64,000 nt of DNA, taken from NCBI RefSeq assembly GCF_001270745.1, contig NZ_KQ434754.1, positions 315,792-379,791 on the forward strand, given 5' to 3'. The notes below the pieces were generated by a model. The model did no database searches and had not been told where the DNA came from. It saw only the letters and a program-made list of their open reading frames with translations. Shown piece by piece: positions 1 through 8,638 of this stretch (its first letter is position 1; every line of letters begins with the position of its first letter). The stretch is from Jiangella muralis. GTDB lineage: Bacteria > Actinomycetota > Actinomycetes > Jiangellales > Jiangellaceae. A program made the translations under genes and the position numbers.

Positions 1-1
1 G

Positions 2-1810
2 CGGATCGAGTTCTGGAACGACCAGCCGCAGGGCAGCGGCGTCGGCGTCGCGGCGCCCGCGTCGTGGCGCATCCAGTACTGGGACGGCGACGCCTGGCGC
101 GACGTGCCGAACCCCAGCGGCTACGGCACCGCGACGAACGGGTTCCAGGACACCACGTTCGACCCGGTCACGACGACGCAGGTGCGGGCGGTGTTCGACG
201 CCTCCACCAACGGCAGCACGTACTCGGCCGTCGCGGTCGAGGAGTGGAACGTGCTGGCCGAGCAGCCCGCGTCGGTGCCGCCGCCGTCGCTCGTCGTCGA
301 GGTGGACGAGACCGAGCTGCCCGGCACGGTGCCGGTGACCTTCCCGTCGTCCGGTGAGACGCTGCAGATCCCGGCGTTCTGGGACCCGCTGGAGCCGGCC
401 GACGTCGCCGCGCCGGGAACGCTCACCGTCGCGGGCTCGGTGCTCGGCTACGCCGGCGGGCGGGTGACGGCGCAGGTCACCGTCATCGACCCGGGCGACA
501 CCGCGGGCGACGAAACGCCGCCGGTGGTCACGCTGACGCCGAGCGGCAGCGCGGGCAGCGCCGGGTGGTTCCGGTCCGACGTGCGGGTACGCGTCGCCGG
601 CGCCGACGACCGCGGCGGCCGGGTCACCATCGAGGCGGCGGTGGACGGCGGCACGCCCGTGACCGCGGGCCCGGTGCGATACACCGACGTCACGGTCACC
701 GGCGACGGACAGCACACCGTCGTCGCGACGGCCACCGACCGGGCGGGCAACGAGTCGGACGACGCGAGCCTCGCCGTCCGGATCGACCGGGTCGCGCCGG
801 CCAGCACCGGGACCGTCGACGGAGCCCGCCGCTCCGTGACGATCTCGGCGACCGACGCCACGTCCGGCCTGGCCCGCATCGAGTACGCCATCGACACCGG
901 CGGGGTCTGGACACCGTACGAGGGCCGTCCGGTCAAGGCGCCGGACACCCAGCGGCACCAGGTGTTCTTCCGCGCGACCGACGTCGCGGGCAACGTGGAG
1001 ACGACCCGGTCGGCGGTGCTCCCGGCCGACATCTCCGGGCCGCTGACCGGCAACGTCGCGCCGCTGGGCACCGCGGCGGCGTCGTACACGGCCGGCTGGA
1101 ACGCCGTCGGGGCGCTCAACGACGGCCTCGACCCGGCGAACCCGAGCCAGGCTCAGCTCTGGGGCACGTGGTCGGGCACCCGGCCCGCGTCCCAGTGGGC
1201 CCAGTACACGTGGGCGCGGCCGATCCGGCTGACGAGTGCCGAGATCAAGTTCTGGCGCGACCAGCCCAAGGGGACGGGCGACGGCGTGGCCGAGCCGGAC
1301 GCCTGGGTCCTGCAGTACTGGGACGGCGCCGCCTGGGTCGACGTCGCGGAGCCGTCCGGCTACGGCACCAGCACGACGGCGTTCAACACCGTCACCTTCG
1401 CGCCGGTCACCACCGACCGGCTGCGCGCGACGCTGGCCGCGAACGGCAACGGCACGACGTTCTCCGCGGTCGCGGCGACGGAGTGGCGGGTGTTCGCGGA
1501 CGACCCGGGCGTCGGCCCGGTGGTGCCGGTCACCGTCCAGGCCGAGACCCGCTGCCTGGGTCGCACGGGCTTCATCGCGGTGCGGGTCACCAACGACCAC
1601 GACGCGCCCATCGACGTCCGGATCGAGACGCCCTACGGCATCCGCTCGTTCCGCGACGTCGAGCCCGGGCGGGTCGTCTCTCAGTCCCTCGCGGCGCGGA
1701 CGGCGCAGATCCCCGCGGGCGAGGTGACGGTCGAAGCCACCGGCACCGTCGAGGGTGAGCAGGTGACCTCGGAGGTCGTCGCCGCGTACCAGGGCACGAC
1801 CTGCGGCTGA
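2..1810 (+). CDS. Secreted Ig-like/discoidin-like protein, 3' part only
   Basis: The reading frame is open from the left edge of the window, so the 5' end and any catalytic domain lie outside it. Two copies of a discoidin-like module are visible: the end of one (about bases 2-270) and a full one (about 1050-1510). Both share FW(N/R)DQP, QYWDG-AW and PSGYGT. Between them are a Big_4-like Ig domain (about 290-490) and OmpL47-like Ig repeats with TDRAGN and TDVAGN signatures (about 520-1010). A cysteine-containing beta domain closes the protein. Such tails usually sit behind glycoside hydrolase domains and bind polysaccharide or the cell surface. The convergent GH127 gene and the ara operon nearby suggest an arabinan- or arabinoside-active enzyme, but that is inference from context. 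Confidence 0.8.
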   Translation, partial: RIEFWNDQPQGSGVGVAAPASWRIQYWDGDAWRDVPNPSGYGTATNGFQDTTFDPVTTTQVRAVFDASTNGSTYSAVAVEEWNVLAEQPASVPPPSLVVEVDETELPGTVPVTFPSSGETLQIPAFWDPLEPADVAAPGTLTVAGSVLGYAGGRVTAQVTVIDPGDTAGDETPPVVTLTPSGSAGSAGWFRSDVRVRVAGADDRGGRVTIEAAVDGGTPVTAGPVRYTDVTVTGDGQHTVVATATDRAGNESDDASLAVRIDRVAPASTGTVDGARRSVTISATDATSGLARIEYAIDTGGVWTPYEGRPVKAPDTQRHQVFFRATDVAGNVETTRSAVLPADISGPLTGNVAPLGTAAASYTAGWNAVGALNDGLDPANPSQAQLWGTWSGTRPASQWAQYTWARPIRLTSAEIKFWRDQPKGTGDGVAEPDAWVLQYWDGAAWVDVAEPSGYGTSTTAFNTVTFAPVTTDRLRATLAANGNGTTFSAVAATEWRVFADDPGVGPVVPVTVQAETRCLGRTGFIAVRVTNDHDAPIDVRIETPYGIRSFRDVEPGRVVSQSLAARTAQIPAGEVTVEATGTVEGEQVTSEVVAAYQGTTCG

Positions 1811-1820
1811 CGTGTTCGCG

Positions 1821-1863
1821 CGTGTTGACACCGGCGCCAATGGTTGGCGCTGGTGTCAACACG
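1821..1863. terminator. Bidirectional terminator-like hairpin
   Basis: A 20-bp inverted repeat (CGTGTTGACACCGGCGCCAA and its near-perfect complement, one G/T mismatch) flanks a 3-nt loop at 1841-1843. It lies between the convergent stops of the secreted protein and the P450, so it can serve both strands. There is no U-tract, as is common in high-GC actinobacteria. Confidence 0.7.
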
Positions 1864-1873
1864 TCAGAACGGA

Positions 1874-3076
1874 TCAGCCGGCCGGCGAGCCGACTTGGAG
1901 GGGCAGCACCCCGCCGTGGTGCAGGCGGACGTCGTCCGGGGCGCCGTCGGCCAGCCGCAGGTCCGGCAGCTCGCGGGCGACCGCCTCGAGCATGAGCCGG
2001 GCCTCCAGCCGGCCCAGCGAGGCGCCCAGGCAGAAGTGGCTCCCGTACCCGAACGCGATGTGACCGGCGACGTCGGCGCGGTGCACGTCGAACACGTCGG
2101 GGTGGGAGAAGACCTCGGGGTCGCGGTTGGCGCCCCACAGCGACAGGCCGACCCGCTCGAACGCCGGGAGCGTGCCGCCGGCGAGGTCCAGCTCGCGGAA
2201 CGTGAACCGCGGCGGCACGATCTCGACCGGCCCGCGGAAGCGCAGCGTCTCCTCCACGACGGCGCCCGCCAGCGACGGGTCGGCGCGCAGGTCGTCCCAC
2301 TGCTCGGGATGCGTGAGCAGCAGCCGCAGCGCGTTGGCGATGACGTCGACCGTCGTCTCCTGGCCGGCGATCAGCAGCAGCTGCACCATCGCGACCAGCT
2401 CGTCGCGGTCCAGCGCGTCGCCGCCGTCCTCCAGCGCGACCAGCCCGGAGATCAGGTCGTCGCGCGGTTCGGCCCGGCGCCGTGCAGCCAGCTCGTCGAC
2501 GTACGCGGCGAACGCCAGCGTGGCGGAGCCGTCGTAGTCGGACGCGGAGACGATCGTCGCCGACCAGTCCCGGAACCGGGCCCGGTCCTCGTCCGGCACG
2601 CCGACCAGCTGGGCGATGACGTTGACGGGCAGCGGGTCGGCGAGGTCGGTGACGGCGTCGAACCGGCCCAGCCGGCGCACGTGCGCGACGAGCTCGGCCG
2701 CGACGCCGGCGATCCAGTCCTCCAGGCGGGCCACCGTGCGGGCGGTGAACGCGGTGCTGACCAGCCGTCGCAGCCGGGTGTGGTCGGGCGGGTCCAGCGC
2801 GATGAGCTGCCGGGACGAGATCCGCTCGGTCTCGCTGGGCGGGTACGGCGACGGCGACAGGTCCGGCTCCTGGTGCCGGTGCACCTCGTGGCCGATGTCC
2901 GGGTGCTGCAGGCCGGCCAGCACGTCGGCGTGCCGCGCGACGATCCAGAACCGGTTGCCGGCCGGGTCGTACTGCGGGACGGGCGTGCCGGCGGCGCGTA
3001 CGCGGGCGTAGAAGGCGTGCGGGTCGCGTCGGGTCTCGGGCTCCCACAGCTCCATCGGCCTGAAGTCGTCGATCAC
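1874..3076 (-). CDS. Cytochrome P450 (CYP107-like)
   Basis: A 400-residue soluble bacterial class I P450 that would use ferredoxin and ferredoxin reductase partners to monooxygenate a small molecule. Visible motifs are DPPDHTRLRRLVSTAFT (C-helix), AGQETT in the I-helix for oxygen activation, EETLRFR as the ExxR motif, and the heme loop FGYGSHFCLG with Cys349 as the iron ligand. The length is normal. The GTG start follows GGAGG by about 10 nt. No ferredoxin gene is adjacent. It lies downstream of the GH127 gene on the same strand but behind a strong hairpin, so it may be transcribed separately. The substrate cannot be told from sequence. Confidence 0.93.
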   Translation of the reverse strand: MIDDFRPMELWEPETRRDPHAFYARVRAAGTPVPQYDPAGNRFWIVARHADVLAGLQHPDIGHEVHRHQEPDLSPSPYPPSETERISSRQLIALDPPDHTRLRRLVSTAFTARTVARLEDWIAGVAAELVAHVRRLGRFDAVTDLADPLPVNVIAQLVGVPDEDRARFRDWSATIVSASDYDGSATLAFAAYVDELAARRRAEPRDDLISGLVALEDGGDALDRDELVAMVQLLLIAGQETTVDVIANALRLLLTHPEQWDDLRADPSLAGAVVEETLRFRGPVEIVPPRFTFRELDLAGGTLPAFERVGLSLWGANRDPEVFSHPDVFDVHRADVAGHIAFGYGSHFCLGASLGRLEARLMLEAVARELPDLRLADGAPDDVRLHHGGVLPLQVGSPAG

Positions 3077-3103
3077 GGGCGCCGTCCTCCGGTGCGGTGG
3101 TGA

Positions 3104-3136
3104 CCCGCCGGCCGGTCACGTCGACCGGCCGGCGGG
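3104..3136 (-). terminator. Hairpin between GH127 and P450 genes
   Basis: A perfect 14-bp inverted repeat, CCCGCCGGCCGGTC / GACCGGCCGGCGGG, with a 5-nt loop at 3118-3122. It lies 13 nt past the GH127 stop and upstream of the P450 start, both on the minus strand. It probably ends or attenuates the GH127 transcript. Confidence 0.6.
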
Positions 3137-3148
3137 CCGGGGTGAGCG

Positions 3149-6100
3149 TCAGACTGCCAGTTCGGTCCGGGCGTTCGCGGCGGCCGAGACCACGGTGTCC
3201 TTCTGCTCGTCGGTCAGCAGCCCGTTCGCGACGAACTCCGCGGCGGTCCGGGCGACCGTCGAGACGAACGCGCCGTGGTTCGCGAACGGCGCGTGGTCCC
3301 ACACGACGTCCAGGAAGGTCAGGCCGTCGGTGCCCGGCTGCGGGATGCCGGTGACGGGGACGTCGTAGTGCGGCAGGCCGTCGTCGCGCTTCACGTTCGG
3401 GACGCCGGTGTCGGCGCTGCCGAACACGATCGACGGCTCCACCCGGCGGAAGTATGCCGAGTGCGCCTGGGTGTCGCCGACGTACCACGGGCGCAGGTCG
3501 AACCCGTGCGTCGTGAACAGCTGGTCGCCCGCGGCGCTCCGGCCGGCCGAGGTGATGGCCGTGCGCGAGTAGTCGCCGTCCAGCTTGAGCTGCGAGTACA
3601 GCGTCAGCTCGCGGTACGTGCCGCCGCCGGGGTTGCCGAGGATCGGCATGAGCAGCGGGCCCCACATGATCGACTGGGTGTCCGGCCGGTCGATGGCCCG
3701 CTCGATCCGGATGCTGAACGGCAGCGTCACGTCGACGACGTCACCGGGCCGCCAGGTGCGGCGGATCGTCGCGTAGCTGCCCGGGTCGGCCGGCTGCATC
3801 GGCGCCGGACGGCCGTTGACGCGGATCGTGTAGCCCGTCGTCGCCCAGGCTGGGATGCGCAGCTTGAGGTCGAACAGGCCGCCGCCGCTCCGGACGGTGA
3901 TCCGGGTGCTGTCCTGGCGCGGGAAGGCCGTCTCCTGCGATACGACGAGGTTCTTCTCGGCCCAGGTCACGGTCGACGGCACGAACAGGTTGACCCAGAG
4001 GGCGGAGCCGTCGGCGGACTTGAAGTACACGGTGTCCTGGTACTTCGTGTGGTTCTCGACGCCGGTGCCGCCGCAGCAGGTGCCGGAGTTGCCGTACGAC
4101 CGGTTCGCGCCCGGCGTCAGCGGCTGGAAGTAGGTCACCTGCGGGTTGCTGGTGCTGGTGGTGTCGGCCCGCGAGCCGGCGATCTGGTTGAAGACGGCCC
4201 GCTCGTAGTAGTCCATGTAGGCCGGGTCCTGGGTGTGGAAGAACAGGTTCCGGGCCAGCTTGGACACGTTGTAGATCGAGCACGTCTCCGCGCCGCCCTG
4301 GGCGATCGCGTTGGCGATGTTGTCCCGGTTCTGGAACATCTCGATGTTGTTGTTGGAGCCCGGGTAGTTGCCGCCGGTGCCGCCGTGGCTGAACATGCGG
4401 TGCGGGACGATCCAGGTGAAGAAGTGCTTCGCCGCGTCGAAGTAGTCCTGGTCGCCGGTCTGCTCGAAGATCCGCAGATACCCGGTGAAGTTCGGCACGT
4501 GCATGTTGACGTGCAGCCGGGCCGGCCGGCGGCGGCCGATCTGGCTCGGGTTCGTCACCACCAGGATGTCGCGGTCCTCGACGGCCGCGTCGAACAGCGA
4601 CTCGCGGTTGTCGAACAGCTTGGCGGTCTCGAGGTGCCGCTCGTCATTCGTCAGCGCGTAGATCTCCGGGAAGATCTCGTTGGCGCCGCCGAGCTCGCCG
4701 GCGATGTAGGTGTCCCACATGTAGTTGAGGTCGCTGCGGGTGATCGGACCGGTGTACTGCGGGTGGTTCTTGTCGCCGACGGTCAGCGCGAGGTGCGCCC
4801 AGTTCGCCATCTTCGTGACGACGTCGAGGGCGGTCTGGTTGCCGGCCAGGTAGTACGCGTCCAGCAGGCCGCGCATGATCTTGTGCTGCGTGTACCACGG
4901 CGCCCACACGTTGGTGGCGAGGTTGCCGCCGTAGACGGCGAACCGCGGCGGCGCCAGCCGGATGACCGCGTCCTCGGGGATCGCGCCCAGGTAGCCGGGG
5001 TAGACCGGCGTCCACAGCGGCTCGTTCCCGCTGGGCACTGGGACGATGCCGGCGGCGCGCCCGTTCGGCGAGGCGTCCTGCAGCGTCGCGCCCTCGGTCT
5101 CGTCGCAGCGGTACCAGGCGATGTTGCCGCCGCCCGTGCTGCCGGCGGCCGAGGTCTGCAGCGACTGGACCTCGGCGGCGGTCAGCGCGCGGTCGAAGAT
5201 GTGGAACTCGTCGATCGTCGCGTTGAGCATCGGGTCGCCGTACTGGGACCGCCCGATCCAGACGTTGCCCGGGACGCCGAGGTTGGTCGGGTTCAGCGTC
5301 ATGTTCGTGTTGGTGCCGGCGACCGCGCCGTTGACGTAGAGCGTGCCGACGGTCCCGGCGAGCGTGACGGCCAGGTGTACCCACTGGCCGGTCGGTATCT
5401 GCGCGGTGCCGTTGATCTGCTGCTCACCGCCGCTGCCGCTGGTGGTGATGGCGAACCGGGGCAGGTTGCCGCTGGCACGGGCGGTCAGGAACATGTTCAC
5501 CGACGTGCCGGTGCCGAAGTCGAAGACCCGGCTCCAACTCTGCGCCGCGGCGAGGTTGACCCAGGTCGCGACCGTGAAGTTGGTGAGCTGCGACACCGCC
5601 TCCTGGGGCAGCCGCACGTGCTGGGCGGAGCTGTCGCCGCCCAGCCGCAGGCCGTTGCCGAAGCGGCCCGGGACGCGGCCGATGACCGGCTCCTCGGGCT
5701 CCTCCGGCTCGTCCGGGTCGTCGATCCGCGCGGTGATGGCGGCCTGGCAGGCGGCGAGCTCGGTGACCATCCAGTCCAGCTTGGTCTTGAAGACCTGCTC
5801 GCCCTGGTCGGCGTAGGCCTGCGCGAGCGCGCTCAGGTAGTGGCCGGCCCAGTGCCCGCTGAGCAGGCCGCCGTCCTCCCAGCCGCCGGGCGTCGACACA
5901 CCGGACGGGTTCGGCCGGCCGGCCTGGTTGTTGAAGAGCACGAGGAAGCGCCGCTCGTCGAACGTCTGCAGGAACGCCTTCATCCGGTCGCGCTTCTCCT
6001 GCAGCAGACCCGGCCCCAGGTCGACGTCGTTCGGCCAGAACGGCCGCACCGGGGCGTTGCTGCCGGCGCCGACGTACGGGGCTCCGCCGGTCGCGGCGGC

Positions 6101-6229
6101 GGCCGCGCCGTTGGACTGCGCCGCGGCGGCGGCAGCGGGGAGGGCCGTCGGCGCGGCGACCATGGCCGCGCCGATGGCGGAGGCGCGCACGAACGTGCGG
6201 CGGCTCAGGCCTGGCTTCTCGATTGTCAT
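3149..6229 (-). CDS. Tat-exported GH127 beta-L-arabinofuranosidase with inserted LamG domain
   Basis: This 1026-residue protein should remove beta-L-arabinofuranosyl groups outside the membrane. A Tat signal (SRRTFVRASAIG, residues 9-20) opens it. The start at 6229 is preceded by AAGGGAAG; an upstream in-frame ATG at 6289 has no better site and would hide the signal. GH127 begins at about residue 60 (PGGWEDGGLLSGHWAGHYLS), is interrupted by a concanavalin-like LamG domain (about 190-400), and resumes at about 412 with the catalytic barrel. The zinc/nucleophile residues known from HypBA1 are present: Glu648 and Cys650 in GAETCSIYN, and Cys718-Cys719 in GTCCGG. The nearby arabinose operon supports the substrate guess. 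Confidence 0.9.
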   Translation of the reverse strand: MTIEKPGLSRRTFVRASAIGAAMVAAPTALPAAAAAAQSNGAAAAATGGAPYVGAGSNAPVRPFWPNDVDLGPGLLQEKRDRMKAFLQTFDERRFLVLFNNQAGRPNPSGVSTPGGWEDGGLLSGHWAGHYLSALAQAYADQGEQVFKTKLDWMVTELAACQAAITARIDDPDEPEEPEEPVIGRVPGRFGNGLRLGGDSSAQHVRLPQEAVSQLTNFTVATWVNLAAAQSWSRVFDFGTGTSVNMFLTARASGNLPRFAITTSGSGGEQQINGTAQIPTGQWVHLAVTLAGTVGTLYVNGAVAGTNTNMTLNPTNLGVPGNVWIGRSQYGDPMLNATIDEFHIFDRALTAAEVQSLQTSAAGSTGGGNIAWYRCDETEGATLQDASPNGRAAGIVPVPSGNEPLWTPVYPGYLGAIPEDAVIRLAPPRFAVYGGNLATNVWAPWYTQHKIMRGLLDAYYLAGNQTALDVVTKMANWAHLALTVGDKNHPQYTGPITRSDLNYMWDTYIAGELGGANEIFPEIYALTNDERHLETAKLFDNRESLFDAAVEDRDILVVTNPSQIGRRRPARLHVNMHVPNFTGYLRIFEQTGDQDYFDAAKHFFTWIVPHRMFSHGGTGGNYPGSNNNIEMFQNRDNIANAIAQGGAETCSIYNVSKLARNLFFHTQDPAYMDYYERAVFNQIAGSRADTTSTSNPQVTYFQPLTPGANRSYGNSGTCCGGTGVENHTKYQDTVYFKSADGSALWVNLFVPSTVTWAEKNLVVSQETAFPRQDSTRITVRSGGGLFDLKLRIPAWATTGYTIRVNGRPAPMQPADPGSYATIRRTWRPGDVVDVTLPFSIRIERAIDRPDTQSIMWGPLLMPILGNPGGGTYRELTLYSQLKLDGDYSRTAITSAGRSAAGDQLFTTHGFDLRPWYVGDTQAHSAYFRRVEPSIVFGSADTGVPNVKRDDGLPHYDVPVTGIPQPGTDGLTFLDVVWDHAPFANHGAFVSTVARTAAEFVANGLLTDEQKDTVVSAAANARTELAV

Positions 6230-6293
6230 GCTCCGTCTTCCCTTCATTGCGAGATCGGCACTGGACGGGGACCGAGAACCCCCAGTCAATGGG

Positions 6294-6307
6294 TGTTCCC
6301 GGTAACA
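6294..6307. promoter_or_regulatory. LacI-family-like operator upstream of GH127 gene
   Basis: TGTTCCCGGTAACA has TGTT/AACA arms around CCGG, the shape of a LacI/GalR-family operator with a central CpG. It lies 65 bases upstream of the GH127 start. The sequence differs from the classic operator upstream of the lacI-like gene, so it may bind the same or another regulator. Confidence 0.45.
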
Positions 6308-6381
6308 ATATGAGCTGGTGGTCCTCCTCGTCTCGCACCGCGTGACCGGGTGCGGCGGCGGCAGTGTGTGTGGGTACTATG

Positions 6382-6403
6382 CCACATTTGACATGAAATG
6401 TGG
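6382..6403. promoter_or_regulatory. Palindrome CCACATTT-N6-AAATGTGG
   Basis: Perfect 8-bp arms are separated by GACATG, in an unusually AT-rich patch about 155 bases upstream of the GH127 start and just past the araA terminator. It could be an operator or activator site for the GH127 promoter. The binding protein is unknown. Confidence 0.4.
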
Positions 6404-6417
6404 TGGGCGTCTCATTG

Positions 6418-6455
6418 CCGAGGCCGCTGGTCAGCGCGACGACCAGCGGCCTCGG
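6418..6455 (-). terminator. Terminator of the ara operon
   Basis: A perfect 15-bp inverted repeat (CCGAGGCCGCTGGTC / GACCAGCGGCCTCGG) with an 8-nt loop starts 8 nt past the araA stop codon. It separates the ara operon from the GH127 promoter region. Confidence 0.8.
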
Positions 6456-6462
6456 GCGAGCG

Positions 6463-7971
6463 TCAGAATCCCTGGGCCAGGCGGTGGTAGGCCTGGTTCC
6501 AGCGCAGCTCCTTGGCGAACTGACGGCTCGTGGTGCCGGCGTCGATGACCAGCAGCTCGGTACGGACCATGTCGGCGAACAGGTGGAGCACCTCCGACCC
6601 CACGGCCTGCGACAGCACGGTGTGGTGCGGTCCGCCGGCGGTCAGCCACGCCTCGGCGGACGTGGACAGGTCCGGCCGCGGCTTCCACACGGCCCGCGCC
6701 ACCGGCAGGTTCGGCAGCGGCTCGTCCGGCGGCACGACGTCGATCTCGTTGGCCACCAGCCGCAGCCGCTCGCCGACGTCGGCCATGCCGACCACGACGG
6801 CCGGGCCGGGGGCGGCGTCGAACACCAGACGGACCGGGTCCTCGCGGCCGCCGATGCCCAGCGGGTGGATCTCGCACGACGGCGTCGCCGCCGCGAGGGA
6901 CGGGCAGACCTCCAGCATGTGCGCGCCGAGGATCTTCGGCTCGCCCGGCCCGAAGTGGTACGTGTAGTCCTCCATGAACGACGTGCCGCCCGGCAGCCCG
7001 GCGGCCATCGACTTCACCGTCCGCAGCAGTACCGACGTCTTCCAGTCGCCCTCGCCGCCGAAGCCGTAGCCGTCGGCCATCAGCCGCTGCACCGCCAGGC
7101 CCGGCAACTGGCGCAGCCCGCCGAGGTCCTCGAAGTTCGTCGTGAACGCGCGGAAGCCGCCGTCGGTGAGGAACGTGCGCAGCCCGGCCTCGATGCGGGC
7201 GGCGTAGCGCAGCGACTCGCGCCGGTCGCCGTCCTTGCGCAGGTCCGGCACCAGGTCGTAGGCGTCGTCGTACTCCGCCACCAGCGCGTCGACGTCGGCG
7301 TCGGTGGCGGCGTCGACCACCGCGACGAGGTCGTTGACGCCGTACGTGTTGACCGAGACGCCCAGCCGCAGCTGCGCCTCGACCTTGTCGCCCTCGGTGA
7401 CCGCGACGTCGCGCATGTTGTCGCCGAACCGGGCCAGCCGCAGCGAATGCACCTCGGCGTAGCCGACGGCGGCGCGCACCCAGTCGGCCACCCGGCGCGC
7501 GACCGTGGGGTCGCTGACGTGCCCGGCGACGCTCGAACGGGCGACGCCGAGGCGGGACTGGATGTAGCCGAACTCGCGGTCGCCGTGCGCGGCCTGGTTG
7601 AGGTTCATGAAGTCCATGTCCAGCTCGGCCCACGGCAACGACCGGTTCGACTGCGTGTGCAGGTGCAGCAGCGGCGTGCGCAGCGCGTCCAGTCCGGCAA
7701 TCCACATCTTCGCCGGCGAGAACGTGTGCATCCACGCGATCAGGCCCACGCAGGCGTCGTCGGCGTTCGCCTCGAGCGCGACCCGGCGGATCGCGTCGGC
7801 CGAGGTGAGCACCGGCTTCCACACCACGCGCACTGGGATGTCGTCCGCCTCGTCGAGCGCGCGGGCGACCTCCTGCGACTGCTCGGCCACCTGCCGCAGC
7901 GTGTCCTCGCCGTACAGCCCCTGGCTCCCGGTGAGGAACCAGATCTCGCGCTGACCGAACACGTCGTCCAT
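6463..7971 (-). CDS. araA: L-arabinose isomerase
   Basis: A cytoplasmic enzyme converting L-arabinose to L-ribulose, the first step of the araBAD route. It is 502 residues, the usual length. The metal and active-site residues match the E. coli enzyme nearly position for position: Glu307 (GEGDWKTS), Glu334 (GGTSFMEDY), His351 (GAHMLEVCP) and the C-terminal GGPHHTV histidine. Two ATGs lie six bases apart; GAGGAG abuts the first (7977) and is 6 nt from the second (7971), so 7971 is preferred. It is the last gene of lacI-araB-araD-araA, 13 nt after araD. Confidence 0.97.
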   Translation of the reverse strand: MDDVFGQREIWFLTGSQGLYGEDTLRQVAEQSQEVARALDEADDIPVRVVWKPVLTSADAIRRVALEANADDACVGLIAWMHTFSPAKMWIAGLDALRTPLLHLHTQSNRSLPWAELDMDFMNLNQAAHGDREFGYIQSRLGVARSSVAGHVSDPTVARRVADWVRAAVGYAEVHSLRLARFGDNMRDVAVTEGDKVEAQLRLGVSVNTYGVNDLVAVVDAATDADVDALVAEYDDAYDLVPDLRKDGDRRESLRYAARIEAGLRTFLTDGGFRAFTTNFEDLGGLRQLPGLAVQRLMADGYGFGGEGDWKTSVLLRTVKSMAAGLPGGTSFMEDYTYHFGPGEPKILGAHMLEVCPSLAAATPSCEIHPLGIGGREDPVRLVFDAAPGPAVVVGMADVGERLRLVANEIDVVPPDEPLPNLPVARAVWKPRPDLSTSAEAWLTAGGPHHTVLSQAVGSEVLHLFADMVRTELLVIDAGTTSRQFAKELRWNQAYHRLAQGF

Positions 7972-7984
7972 CGTCATCTCCTCG

Positions 7985-8638
7985 TCACTGCCCGTAGACG
8001 TTCTGGTATCGGTCGTAGAGCCGGTCGATGTCCTCCGCCGGGATCGGCACCGGCTCGCCCAGCTGCCGCGTGACGTGCACCGTCCGGGCGACGTCCTCGC
8101 ACATCACCGCGGCCTTGACGGCAGCCCGGGCGTCCTTGCCGATGGTGAACACGCCGTGGTTCCGCATCAGCACGGCCGGCGAGCGGTGCCCCTTCAGCGT
8201 CTCGACGATGCCGCGGCCGATCGAGTCGTCGCCGATCAGGGCGAACGGGCCGACCGGGATCTCGCCGCCGAACTCGTCGGCCATCGCGGTCAGGACGCAC
8301 GGGATCGGCTCGGCCCGCGCGGCCCATGCCGTCGCGTACGTCGAGTGCGTGTGCACCTGGCCGCCGACTTCCGGCAGGTTCCGGTAGACGTAGGCGTGCG
8401 CGTCGGTGTCGCTGGATGGCGACAAGTCGCCGTCGACCGGCGTGCCGTCGAGGTCGCAGACGACCATCGACTCGGGCGTGAGGTCGTCGTAGGACACCCC
8501 GGACGGCTTGATGACGAACAGGTCCGCGCCCGGCACCCGGGCGGACACGTTGCCCGCCGTCCAGCTGACCAGGCCGTTGCGGGTCAGCTCGGCGTGCAGG
8601 TCGCAGACCGTGCGGCGCAGCTCGTCGATGGTGGTCAT
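7985..8638 (-). CDS. araD: L-ribulose-5-phosphate 4-epimerase
   Basis: Class II aldolase-fold enzyme of 217 residues that converts L-ribulose 5-phosphate to D-xylulose 5-phosphate, feeding the pentose phosphate pathway. The zinc-binding histidines are in VHTHSTYA and [10 protein letters not shown], and the phosphate-binding SSDTDAH motif is present. Its ATG overlaps the araB stop as ATGA, which implies translational coupling. Related class II aldolases such as fuculose-phosphate aldolase share the fold, but the araB and araA partners settle the role. Confidence 0.95.
   Translation of the reverse strand: MTTIDELRRTVCDLHAELTRNGLVSWTAGNVSARVPGADLFVIKPSGVSYDDLTPESMVVCDLDGTPVDGDLSPSSDTDAHAYVYRNLPEVGGQVHTHSTYATAWAARAEPIPCVLTAMADEFGGEIPVGPFALIGDDSIGRGIVETLKGHRSPAVLMRNHGVFTIGKDARAAVKAAVMCEDVARTVHVTRQLGEPVPIPAEDIDRLYDRYQNVYGQ

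Noticed and set aside
1821-1863. Member of the dispersed palindrome family
   Set aside because: It contains GTTGAC/GTCAAC arms, but has a 3-nt loop and different arm sequence from copies A and B. It is better read as an ordinary terminator.
3275-6313. Long open frame on the plus strand, over 1000 codons, opposite the GH127 gene
   Set aside because: It is a shadow produced by GC-rich codon bias. The translation is Arg/Val/Gly/Ala-rich with no domain, while the minus strand has a full GH127 enzyme.
6400-8073. Long plus-strand frame opposite araA
   Set aside because: Antisense shadow of a clear L-arabinose isomerase.
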